64,000 nt of DNA from Sandaracinus amylolyticus. Lineage in GTDB: Bacteria > Myxococcota_A > Polyangia > Polyangiales > Sandaracinaceae. Under the pieces are notes generated by a model, which saw only the letters and a program-made list of their open reading frames with translations, had not been told where the DNA came from and ran no database searches. The translations under genes were made by a program, and so were the position numbers. Positions 18,732 through 26,067 of the stretch are shown one piece after another (within the stretch, counting starts at the first letter, position 1; each line of letters starts with the position of its first letter). The stretch spans positions 6,820,001-6,884,000 of the forward strand of contig NZ_CP011125.1 of the NCBI RefSeq assembly GCF_000737325.1, in the 5' to 3' direction.

Positions 18732-20171
18732 GTGAGAGATAATGGGCCGCGCGTGGTCTCTCTCCGCATCTTCCTCGCGCGGCTCCGGCAGGTCGGGGAC
18801 TCGCCGCGCGCGCTCGCGCTGCTCGCGTCGATCTTCCTGCTCGCGTCCGCGGTGTTCCTGCTCGGATCGCTCGACACCGAGGAGCACTCGATCCGGCTCA
18901 CCGCGGGTGATCAGCGCGGGCGTCGCACCGAGGTCGCGGAAGCGCTGCGCGCCGAGGCGGAAGCGCACGAGCTGACGCTCGAGATCGTGCCCGCCGCGGG
19001 CTCCGAGGATGCGCTCGAGCGGCTCTCGCGACGCGAGCTCGACGCCGCGCTGATCCAAGGCGGGTTGCCCGCGTCCGACGAGGTGCGCGAGGTCGCCGCG
19101 ATCGCGCTCGAGCCGCTGCACCTCTTGGTGCGCGGAGACGTCGCGATGGAGTCGCTCGGCGATCTGCGCGGTCGGCGGGTGAACCTCGCGCCGCCGGGAA
19201 GCGGGACGCGCGGGCTCGCGCTCGAGGTGCTCGCGCTCGCGCACCTCGAGCCGAGCCGCGACTTCCAGGAGACGCAGCTCGACTACCGCGAGCTCGAGTC
19301 GACGCCCGCCGAGCGCTTGCCCGACGCGATCTTCCACGTGTCCGCCCTGCCCTCGCCGCTCGCGTCGTTCCTCGTCGACGAGCGCGGGTACCGCCTCGCT
19401 CCGCTGCCCTTCGCCGACGCGATCGCGCTGCGCAACGTCGCGGTCTCGCGAGGGCGCATCCCGGCGTACGCGTACGGGGCCGACGCGCCCGCGCACGACC
19501 TGCCGACGCTCGCGACGCGCATGTTGCTCGTCGTGCACCGCGACACGTCGGAGGAGGTCGTGAAGCGCTTGCTCGAGTCGCTCGCGTCGCACTCGTTCGG
19601 CGCGAGGGCGCGGATCGCGCGCGCGGAGATCTCGGCGCTGGTGGCGCAGCCGGAGTACCCGCTGCACGCGGGCACGCTCGAGTGGCTGCACCGCAACGAC
19701 CCGCTGCTCACGCCGGAGCTGATGGAGGGCATCGAGAGCCTGCGCAGCTTCCTCGTGTCGCTGGTGGTCGCGGGGATCCTCGCGTTCCGCTACTGGCGAA
19801 GGTCGCGGGTGAGCGGGCTCGATCGCTTCTTCGCGGAGGTGTCGCGGATCGATCGCGAGGCGCTGGCGCTCGAGCGCGAGACGCACCTCGATCTCGCGCG
19901 CATGGTCGGGCTGCGCACGCGACTCGGGGAGACGAAGACGCGCGCGCTCGAGGCGTTCGCGCGCGGTCAGGTGCACTCGGAGGAGCTGCTCTCGAGCTTC
20001 CTCGTGCACGTGACCGACGTGCGCTCGCACCTCAACGCGATGATCCTCCACGAGCGCGATCGCATCGAGAAGCGCGCGCGCGCGATCGGACGTGACGAAG
20101 AGGCGGCGCTGCGCGAGATGTGGGAAGAGGCGCTCGCCGACGTGCGCGCAGACCGAGAGAAGCGATCGTGA
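18732..20171 (+). CDS. Membrane-tethered TAXI-family solute-binding protein with cytoplasmic tail
   Basis: 479 residues from GTG 18732; GTG 18753 is an equally possible start (472 residues). The first membrane span is at about 28-46. The extracytoplasmic domain (about 50-320) resembles TAXI/NMT1-type substrate-binding proteins: AALIQGG, then LHLLVRG, LGDLRGRRVNLAPPGSGTRG and a PDAIFHVSALPS region. A second span lies at about 337-355. About 120 residues of charged helix follow in the cytoplasm (FFAEVSRIDREALALERET...). Usual TAXI proteins are free or lipid-anchored and work with a TRAP permease; none is here. The two-span layout suggests a sensor. It overlaps the next gene by 4 bases. Confidence 0.78.
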   Translation: MRDNGPRVVSLRIFLARLRQVGDSPRALALLASIFLLASAVFLLGSLDTEEHSIRLTAGDQRGRRTEVAEALRAEAEAHELTLEIVPAAGSEDALERLSRRELDAALIQGGLPASDEVREVAAIALEPLHLLVRGDVAMESLGDLRGRRVNLAPPGSGTRGLALEVLALAHLEPSRDFQETQLDYRELESTPAERLPDAIFHVSALPSPLASFLVDERGYRLAPLPFADAIALRNVAVSRGRIPAYAYGADAPAHDLPTLATRMLLVVHRDTSEEVVKRLLESLASHSFGARARIARAEISALVAQPEYPLHAGTLEWLHRNDPLLTPELMEGIESLRSFLVSLVVAGILAFRYWRRSRVSGLDRFFAEVSRIDREALALERETHLDLARMVGLRTRLGETKTRALEAFARGQVHSEELLSSFLVHVTDVRSHLNAMILHERDRIEKRARAIGRDEEAALREMWEEALADVRADREKRS

Positions 20172-21163
20172 GCCTCGAGGATCTCGTCGCACGTGCGATC
20201 GATCGGCGCGGCGCGCTCCTGTCGCGGATGGAGCGAGAGGAGACCGACTGCGTCCGGCTCTTCCACGGCGCGACCGAGGGCGCGCCGGGGCTCGCGATCG
20301 ATCGGTATGGGCCGGTGCTGCTCGCGCAGACGTGGCGCGACCCGCTCGAGCCGGGCGCGCTGGAGCGCGTGCACGCGACGGTGACGCGCGCGCTGGGGAT
20401 CGACCTCGCGCCGTGCTGGAACCATCGCGGCCCCTCGCGGCGAGAAGGCGTGCGCGGGAGCGACACCAGCGATCCGCGGCTGCACGCGCCGGAAGGTCGC
20501 GAGCTCGGCGCCAAGTACGACGTGCGGCCGCGCCATCGCGGGCAAGACCCGCTGCTCTTCCTCGATCTGCGTGTGGGACGACGCTGGGTGCGCGCCGAGA
20601 GCGCGGGGCGCAGCGTGCTCAACCTGTTCTCGTACACGTGCGGCGTGGGCGTGGTCGCGGCGCTCGGCGGGGCGCGCGAGGTGTGGAACGTCGACTTCGC
20701 GGCGTCGGCGCTCGAGGTCGGCCGGGACAACGCGCAGCGCAACGAGATCCGCTTCGAGACGATCGAGGACGACGTGATCCCGGTCGTGCGACAGCTCGCG
20801 GGGCTGCCGGTGAAGGGGCGCGCGACGCGCCGCGGGTTCACCAAGCGCGAGGCGCGCACGTTCGACGTCGTGGTGCTCGATCCGCCGCGCTGGGCGCGCA
20901 CGCCGTTCGGCGCGATCGACGTCGTCCGCGACTATCCGAGCTTGTTCAAGCCGGCGGTGCTCGCGTGCGCGCCGGGCGGCGTGGTGCTCGCGACGAACCA
21001 CGTGCCGACGGTCGAGCGCGACGAGTGGCACGCGGTGCTGCGGCGCACCGCCGAGAAGGCCGGGCGCGGCATCGCGCGCATCGACGAGCTGGTGCCCGAG
21101 GAGGACTTCCCGTCGTTCGACGAGCGGCCGCCGCTGAAGATCGCGGTGGTGAGGCTCGCGTGA
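20168..21163 (+). CDS. Class I SAM-dependent RNA methyltransferase, RlmI/RlmK-like
   Basis: 331 residues from GTG 20168, overlapping the previous stop. The N-terminal region (RLFHGATEGAPGLAIDRYGP) matches the PUA-adjacent part of RlmI-type 23S rRNA cytosine methyltransferases. The SAM motif I region is LNLFSYTCGVGVVAALGG, the acidic motif II is VWNVDFA, and the motif IV region is VVLDPPRWAR. A short basic insertion (GRATRRGFTKREAR) precedes motif IV. It is followed with a 4-base overlap by rsmE, so two rRNA modification genes are coupled. The target nucleotide is inferred only. Confidence 0.85.
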   Translation: MSLEDLVARAIDRRGALLSRMEREETDCVRLFHGATEGAPGLAIDRYGPVLLAQTWRDPLEPGALERVHATVTRALGIDLAPCWNHRGPSRREGVRGSDTSDPRLHAPEGRELGAKYDVRPRHRGQDPLLFLDLRVGRRWVRAESAGRSVLNLFSYTCGVGVVAALGGAREVWNVDFAASALEVGRDNAQRNEIRFETIEDDVIPVVRQLAGLPVKGRATRRGFTKREARTFDVVVLDPPRWARTPFGAIDVVRDYPSLFKPAVLACAPGGVVLATNHVPTVERDEWHAVLRRTAEKAGRGIARIDELVPEEDFPSFDERPPLKIAVVRLA

Positions 21164-21891
21164 ACCTGGTGCTGATCGAGCCGGACGAGCTCGATGCCGA
21201 GCAGCGCGTCGTGCTGCGCGATGCGCGCGCGGTGCACCTCGTGCGGGTGCTCGCGGTGGTCGCGGGCGTGCGGGTGCGCGTCGGCGTGATCGACGGCGCG
21301 ATCGGGCTCGGGGAGGTCGAGCGGGTCGAGCGCGACGAGGTGGTGCTGCGGTGCGTGCTCGAGCGCGAGATCCCAGCACGGCCGCGGGTGGATCTGCTGC
21401 TCGCGCTGCCGCGCCCGAAGGTGATCGGGCGGCTGTACGGCGCGCTCGCGCAGCTCGGGATCGGGCGGCTGATGCTGACGAACGCGGCGAAGGTGGAGCG
21501 CTTCTACTTCGACGCGCACCAGCTCGATCCCGCGTACCGTCGGGCGCAGCTGATCGAGGGGCTCGCGCAGGCGCGCCACACGCGCGTGCCCGAGGTGAGC
21601 GTGCACAAGTCGCTGCGCGCGCTGGTCGAGGACGAGCTCGACGTCGTGGCGCCGCGCACGACGAGGCTGCTCGCGGATCCCGGCGCGCATCCGTCGCCCC
21701 ACGCGCGCTGTGCGGGGCTCGAAGGGCGCGTGGTCATCGCGATCGGGCCCGAGGGCGGGTGGAACGACTTCGAGCGCGCGCTGCTGGTGTCGCGCGGGTT
21801 CGAGCCGGTCGCGATGGGCGCGCGCACGCTGCGCACCGACACCGCGTGCGTCGCGCTGCTCGCGCTGGTCCACGACGCGCTGGGCACGTGA
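21160..21891 (+). CDS. rsmE: 16S rRNA (uracil-1498-N3)-methyltransferase RsmE
   Basis: 243 residues from GTG 21160 (GTGA overlap with the previous gene). It is a SPOUT methyltransferase. The N-terminal PUA-like domain is at 1-70. The RsmE core follows: LLLALPRPKVIGRLYGALAQLGIG, ERFYF, and the trefoil-knot SAM site IAIGPEGGWNDFE. The C-terminal LRTDTACVALLAL is also diagnostic. It methylates U1498 of the small-subunit rRNA. Length matches the family (about 240). A longer open frame upstream is out of homology. Confidence 0.95.
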   Translation: MNLVLIEPDELDAEQRVVLRDARAVHLVRVLAVVAGVRVRVGVIDGAIGLGEVERVERDEVVLRCVLEREIPARPRVDLLLALPRPKVIGRLYGALAQLGIGRLMLTNAAKVERFYFDAHQLDPAYRRAQLIEGLAQARHTRVPEVSVHKSLRALVEDELDVVAPRTTRLLADPGAHPSPHARCAGLEGRVVIAIGPEGGWNDFERALLVSRGFEPVAMGARTLRTDTACVALLALVHDALGT

Positions 21892-22751
21892 TGAGCTTCG
21901 ACGAGCTCGTCCGCGAGTATCGCGCGACGTGGGCCGAGCGCGCGGGCCGACCGGACGATCGAGCGCCCGATGATCGCCTCGACGCTCGACAGCGAGCGCT
22001 CGTGGCGCGTGCTGCGACGCAGCTCTCCGATGTCGGTGCGGTCATCCGCGCCCTGCGGGATGACGACGCGACGGTGCGCGCGTTCGCGCTCTCGGCCTTG
22101 GAGCATCGGAACGACTACCCGCACGTGCTCGTCATCGCGGCGGTCGAAGCGGCAGCGCGATGTCGCTCCGAGCGCGCGATCGCGCATGCCGCGCGCGTGC
22201 ACGGCGCCGCGCGCGTGCTCGATGCGCTCGCGCGTGCGCTCGACGCGGGCCTGCTCTCGCAGCCGAGCGCCCGCGTCCTCACCTACTGGGTGCGTGATCG
22301 CGCGGACGAGGACCCCGCACACGTCGCCGCTGCGGCGCGCTCGTTCGCGTGGGCGCTCTGGCAGTCGCGCGACGCCGCTCCCGGCGCGCGCAGCGCGAGC
22401 GAGCCAGTCCCCGAGACGATCGTGCAGCTGCTTCGGTGCGACGACTCGCGCGAGCACCGCGCGGCGTTCGCGCGCGCCGCCGACGCGCACCTCGGGTGCG
22501 GACACTGGCTCGCGTGGGCATGGCTGGAGCGCACGGACGCACATCCGGGCGCCGTCGCGGCAGAGCTCTCCGCCGCGATCGCGACTCCGCTCGTTCGTTC
22601 GATCGCATCGGCTGCGATCACGCTGCGTGTGATCCCGACGGCGGGAGGGCTCGCCCGTGCGCGCGACGTCGTGCGTGAGATTCGAGCCGCGATCGCCAGC
22701 GGCGTCGAGGTCACGCAGGTCCGGCGCGAGCTCGATCCCTTCCGCACGTGA
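21891..22751 (+). CDS. Hypothetical Ala/Arg-rich helical protein
   Basis: 286 residues. Its ATG shares a base with the rsmE stop (TGATG), so it is the last gene of a coupled four-gene run. It is almost entirely predicted alpha-helical. Short repeats suggest HEAT-like arrays (VIRALRDDDATVRAFALSAL, VLDALARALDAGLLSQPSAR). There is no signal peptide or membrane span. The family is not recognised. A protein-binding scaffold is possible, but that rests on the repeat impression alone. Confidence 0.7.
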   Translation: MSFDELVREYRATWAERAGRPDDRAPDDRLDARQRALVARAATQLSDVGAVIRALRDDDATVRAFALSALEHRNDYPHVLVIAAVEAAARCRSERAIAHAARVHGAARVLDALARALDAGLLSQPSARVLTYWVRDRADEDPAHVAAAARSFAWALWQSRDAAPGARSASEPVPETIVQLLRCDDSREHRAAFARAADAHLGCGHWLAWAWLERTDAHPGAVAAELSAAIATPLVRSIASAAITLRVIPTAGGLARARDVVREIRAAIASGVEVTQVRRELDPFRT

Positions 22752-22856
22752 TCGCGCCCTCGTGGGCCCATGGGCCGCCCAGGTGTGCGCAGCCGCGCGA
22801 GAGCGCGGAATTCGAGGAGAATCGCCGGGCACGACGGTTGCGATGGGGGTGCGGCC

Positions 22857-23378
22857 ATGAACACCCCACGTACTCTCGTCGCCTCGCTCGTCTTCGCCCT
22901 CACGCTCGCGCTCGCGCCCGCCGTCCAGGCGCAGTCTCTCGACGCCTACTCCTCGCCGGCGCTCGCGCTCACGCCGCCGACGCCGACGACGGTGCACCAC
23001 GCCGATCGCGGGCTGGTCATCGCAGGCGCGACGACGCTCTCGGCCGCGTGGGGCCTCAACACGATCGGAGCGGCCCTCGGCACCGCGGCGATGCAGTTCA
23101 GTGACTCGCAGGACTTCGAGATCCTCTACGGCCTCTCGTTCGTCCCGGTGGCAGGCCCGGTGTTCTGGGGCGTGACCGCGCTGACGATCGACTCCTCGTA
23201 CTCCGTGCTCGCGGCGATCGCGTTCATCGACGCAGGCATCCAAGCGCTCGGGCTCGGCATGCTGATCGCGGGGCTGATCGGCGTCGACGAGCCGGTGGGC
23301 CAGATCGCGGAGGGCGTGACGATCACGCCGGTCGCGTCCGCGGCGTTCGGCGGCGCGATCCTCGAAGCGCAGTGGTGA
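22857..23378 (+). CDS. Small exported membrane protein, unknown
   Basis: 173 residues from ATG 22857. It has a cleavable signal (about 1-25, ending VQAQS). Three hydrophobic segments follow at about 55-80, 95-120 and 125-150 (for example GLSFVPVAGPVFWGVTAL and AIAFIDAGIQALGLGMLIAGLIG). The layout resembles several other small exported multi-span proteins in this window, notably the one at 36647-37270, though I cannot show homology. Function unknown. It is preceded by a 105-base gap in which I see no clear promoter. Confidence 0.7.
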   Translation: MNTPRTLVASLVFALTLALAPAVQAQSLDAYSSPALALTPPTPTTVHHADRGLVIAGATTLSAAWGLNTIGAALGTAAMQFSDSQDFEILYGLSFVPVAGPVFWGVTALTIDSSYSVLAAIAFIDAGIQALGLGMLIAGLIGVDEPVGQIAEGVTITPVASAAFGGAILEAQW

Positions 23379-23421
23379 CGCGCGGCGCCGTCGCGCGCGC
23401 GATGCTCGCGCCCGACGAGCG

Positions 23422-24036
23422 CTACTGAGGCGGATTCGGCTCGGCCGTGCTCGGCGTCGTGGTCTCGGCGCCGGGCACGCACGCGGGCTGGAGCACGCGC
23501 TCGGTGCGCTGGGCCTCGGGCATGGTCTCGAGCTCGCGATCGGCCTCGAGGATGCGCTGCGGGACGTTGCCGAGCGCGCGATCGAGCGCTGTGCGATCCG
23601 CGCTCGGATCGGGCTCGACCGCGCGCACGGCCGCGAGGCGCGCGGTGGGATCCTCCGCGCACGTCGGCGCCCACGCGACCCATCGCAGCGGGCGACCGAA
23701 GCCCGCGGTCTCGGCGAGCACCCAGTAGGTGCGACCCGCCTCGACGGTGCCGCCGACGACGTACGCCGAGGCGCCCACCAGCGCGTAGAAACGACGCGTG
23801 CCGGGCTCGACCTCGAGCGTCGTGAACGTCCGCTGCGCGAGCTGTCCGACGTACTGACCGCGCTCGTCGACGACGCTGATCACGTCGCGGTACGCGCCCG
23901 GCATCGCGAGCACCACGCGCGCACGTCCTTCGCTCGGCGCCGTGATCTCGCGCGAGCTCGCGTCGCGCACCAGCGGGCGCGCGGCGCCGCACGCGGCGAG
24001 GCCCATCACGACGATGAACGCGATGCCGATCCTCAT
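23422..24036 (-). CDS. Lipoprotein of unknown function
   Basis: 204 residues. The signal ends in lipobox LAAC (C16). The mature part starts with a beta-rich domain (about 35-125: ARVVLAMPGAYRDVISVVDE, YVGQLAQRTFTTLEVEPGTR, YWVLAE). This resembles envelope lipoproteins that carry a PEGA- or DUF2846-like fold, with the pattern of a short ligand-binding beta sandwich. The C-terminal third is Glu/Ala/Pro-rich and probably disordered. Its ATG overlaps the upstream gene's stop by 4 bases, so the two are co-translated. Confidence 0.7.
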   Translation of the reverse strand: MRIGIAFIVVMGLAACGAARPLVRDASSREITAPSEGRARVVLAMPGAYRDVISVVDERGQYVGQLAQRTFTTLEVEPGTRRFYALVGASAYVVGGTVEAGRTYWVLAETAGFGRPLRWVAWAPTCAEDPTARLAAVRAVEPDPSADRTALDRALGNVPQRILEADRELETMPEAQRTERVLQPACVPGAETTTPSTAEPNPPQ

Positions 24037-24464
24037 GCCTTCTTCCTCCGCTTGCGCGCCGGCGCGCTGCCCTCGTCGTCGAGCGGCTCCATCTCGAGCC
24101 CGATGAGCTTGAACACGTCGACCGGCATCGCGTACGCGATCTGCACGCGACGCGCGGCCTCGCGCACCTCGGGCGTGTCGGGCGCGACGATCGGCTTCAC
24201 GCCGTGCTTCTTCAGTGACGCGAGGGTCTCGCCGAGCTCGAAGAGCTCGCTCGCGTGGGTGAGCACGTCGATCGGCTTGAGCGGCTGTCCTCGCCGCCCT
24301 TCCTTGAGCTCCTGGATCAGCCTGCGCCGACGCTTCTCGGTGCGTCCGTCGAGCCCGCCGTTGCCGCTCTGCCCCTGCGCGAAGATCGTGTTCAGCGCGC
24401 GCGCCGAGCGCCGCTTCTCCACCGCCTCGGGGCTGCCGCGCCCTTTCGATCGAGCTCGTGCCAT
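24033..24464 (-). CDS. Small basic hypothetical protein
   Basis: 143 residues from ATG 24464, chosen because GGAGG lies 4 bases upstream; the longer frame lacks such a site. The N-terminus is strongly basic (MARARSKGRGSPEAVEKRRSAR) and the C-terminus ends in a basic cluster (RKRRKKA). The middle is helical (KPIDVLTHASELFELGETLASLKKHG). A nucleic-acid-binding protein is possible, but no domain is recognised. It is divergent from the TauE/SafE gene across 49 bases. Confidence 0.7.
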   Translation of the reverse strand: MARARSKGRGSPEAVEKRRSARALNTIFAQGQSGNGGLDGRTEKRRRRLIQELKEGRRGQPLKPIDVLTHASELFELGETLASLKKHGVKPIVAPDTPEVREAARRVQIAYAMPVDVFKLIGLEMEPLDDEGSAPARKRRKKA

Positions 24465-24513
24465 CGTGCCTCCGCGGCCGTGACATAGCAGACGAGCGCG
24501 CGCGCGTGCGCGC

Positions 24514-25296
24514 ATGGCATCCTCGGCTGCTCACGTGTCCGCGCCCGAAGGTCTCTCGTTGCTCTCGCTCGGCGCGCTCGCGCTCGTCGTGCTCACCGCG
24601 TTCACCGTCGAAGCCGCGCTCGGCTTCGGTGCGACGCTGATCTCCGTCGCGCTGGGATCGATGTTCGTGTCGATCGACGCGCTGCTGCCGTCGCTCGTGC
24701 CGCTCAACCTCGGCATCTCGCTGTGGCTGGTGTCGCGCTACTGGCAGCAGGTGGACGTCGCGTTCCTGCTGCGACGCCTCCTGCCGCCGATGGCGCTCGG
24801 TCTGCCGTTCGGCATCGCGCTCTATCAGGTGGCGGACGCGTCGCTGCTCAAGCGGCTCTTCGGCACGTTCCTGATCGTCGTCTCGGCGCTCGAGCTGCAT
24901 CGCGTGCGCAGCGCGCGCGGCGCCGATCCCGCGCCGCTCTCGCGCGTCGTCGAGATCGCGATGGGCGTCGCGGGCGGGATCGTGCACGGCGCGTTCGCGA
25001 CCGGTGGGCCGATGGCGGTCTACGTCACGAGCCGCGCGATCGCCGACAAGGGCGCGTACCGCGCGACGCTGTGCGTGCTCTGGTTGGCGCTCAACCTGGT
25101 GCTGCTCGTGAGCTACGGCGTCTCGCACCAGCTCGATCGCGGCGCGCTCGTGCTCACGGGCGCGCTCGTCCCTTCGTGCGCGATCGGTCTGGTGCTCGGG
25201 GAGATCGCGCACCACCGCGTCCCGGTCGCGACGTTCCGCGCCGCGGTGTTCGTCGCGCTCGCGCTCGCCGGCGTGATGCTGGTCGTCCGCGGATAG
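24514..25296 (+). CDS. TauE/SafE-family sulfite/anion exporter
   Basis: 260 residues with about eight membrane spans. Typical family patterns are the first helix (LTAFTVEAALGFGATLISVALG), a central loop before the second half, and the repeated motif GIVHGAFATGGPMAVYVTSR, which matches the conserved G-x-x-x-G-x-G-G-P of this family. Members export or import small sulfur-containing or organic anions; the substrate here is unknown. ATG 24514 gives a short N-terminal tail; GTG 24535 is an alternative. Confidence 0.87.
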   Translation: MASSAAHVSAPEGLSLLSLGALALVVLTAFTVEAALGFGATLISVALGSMFVSIDALLPSLVPLNLGISLWLVSRYWQQVDVAFLLRRLLPPMALGLPFGIALYQVADASLLKRLFGTFLIVVSALELHRVRSARGADPAPLSRVVEIAMGVAGGIVHGAFATGGPMAVYVTSRAIADKGAYRATLCVLWLALNLVLLVSYGVSHQLDRGALVLTGALVPSCAIGLVLGEIAHHRVPVATFRAAVFVALALAGVMLVVRG

Positions 25297-25335
25297 GAAG
25301 ATCGCGCCGGGGGACCGTATTAGAGTGAGTCGTCC

Positions 25336-26067
25336 ATGACCGGCCTCACCAGCGAGCCCACGCCCGCCGCGCTCCGACTGCGCATCACCGCGGGCATCCT
25401 CTACGCGGCCGCTCGCTTCGTGCCGGTGCCGCTCGTCGACGATCTGGTGCGCCAGCAGATCGCCGCGTGGATGGTGCGCTCGAGCGTGCCGACGACGATG
25501 TCGAAGGGCGCGATCCAGCCGCTCTGGGCCGACGACTCGGGCTGCGTCGGGGGCTGCCTCGGCGCGCTGCTCTGGCTTCCGATCAAGCTGCTGCTCTTCC
25601 CGATCCGGAAGATCCTCTCGATCGTGCTCGGCGTGCGGTGGGTCAGCCGCGACCTCGCGGAGATGCTGCTCCTCGGGCGCGTCATCGATCACGCGCTCGC
25701 CGTCGGGCTGCTCCAGGACGCGCGCGACGTCGCCGAGCAGACGCAGCAGAGCCGCGAGATCCGCACCGCGTTCGACGTCGCGCTCAAGGCGACCGACACG
25801 ACGTTCCTGAGCGCGCTGATCGCGACCGCGCTCGGCCCGGTGCGCGGGCTCGTCGCGGCGGCGATGCGCACGCTGCGATCGCTCCGGCGCAGCGGGGCGG
25901 ACACGCCGACCCTCGAGGGCGGCGACAAGGCGACGATCGAGACCTCGGTGTCGCGCATCGAGGCGGTGCTCGCGCAGCCCGAGGTGAAGCGCTTCCTCGC
26001 GGAGTTCGACGCGCGCGTGCTCGAGAACCTCGAAGTGCTCGCGAAGCGCCGCGCGCCGACGGTCTAA
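25336..26067 (+). CDS. Hypothetical protein with central hydrophobic segment
   Basis: 243 residues. The N-terminus is amphipathic (LRITAGILYAAARFVPVPLV). A Gly/Cys-containing hydrophobic segment lies at about 72-100 (CVGGCLGALLWLPIKLLLF, followed by basic residues). The rest is soluble helix (DVAEQTQQSREIRTAFDVALK, VSRIEAVLAQPEVKRFLAEF). It may attach to the inner membrane peripherally or in a hairpin. No family recognised. Its TAA stop overlaps the stop of the convergent trehalose gene (CTAA). Confidence 0.7.
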   Translation: MTGLTSEPTPAALRLRITAGILYAAARFVPVPLVDDLVRQQIAAWMVRSSVPTTMSKGAIQPLWADDSGCVGGCLGALLWLPIKLLLFPIRKILSIVLGVRWVSRDLAEMLLLGRVIDHALAVGLLQDARDVAEQTQQSREIRTAFDVALKATDTTFLSALIATALGPVRGLVAAAMRTLRSLRRSGADTPTLEGGDKATIETSVSRIEAVLAQPEVKRFLAEFDARVLENLEVLAKRRAPTV

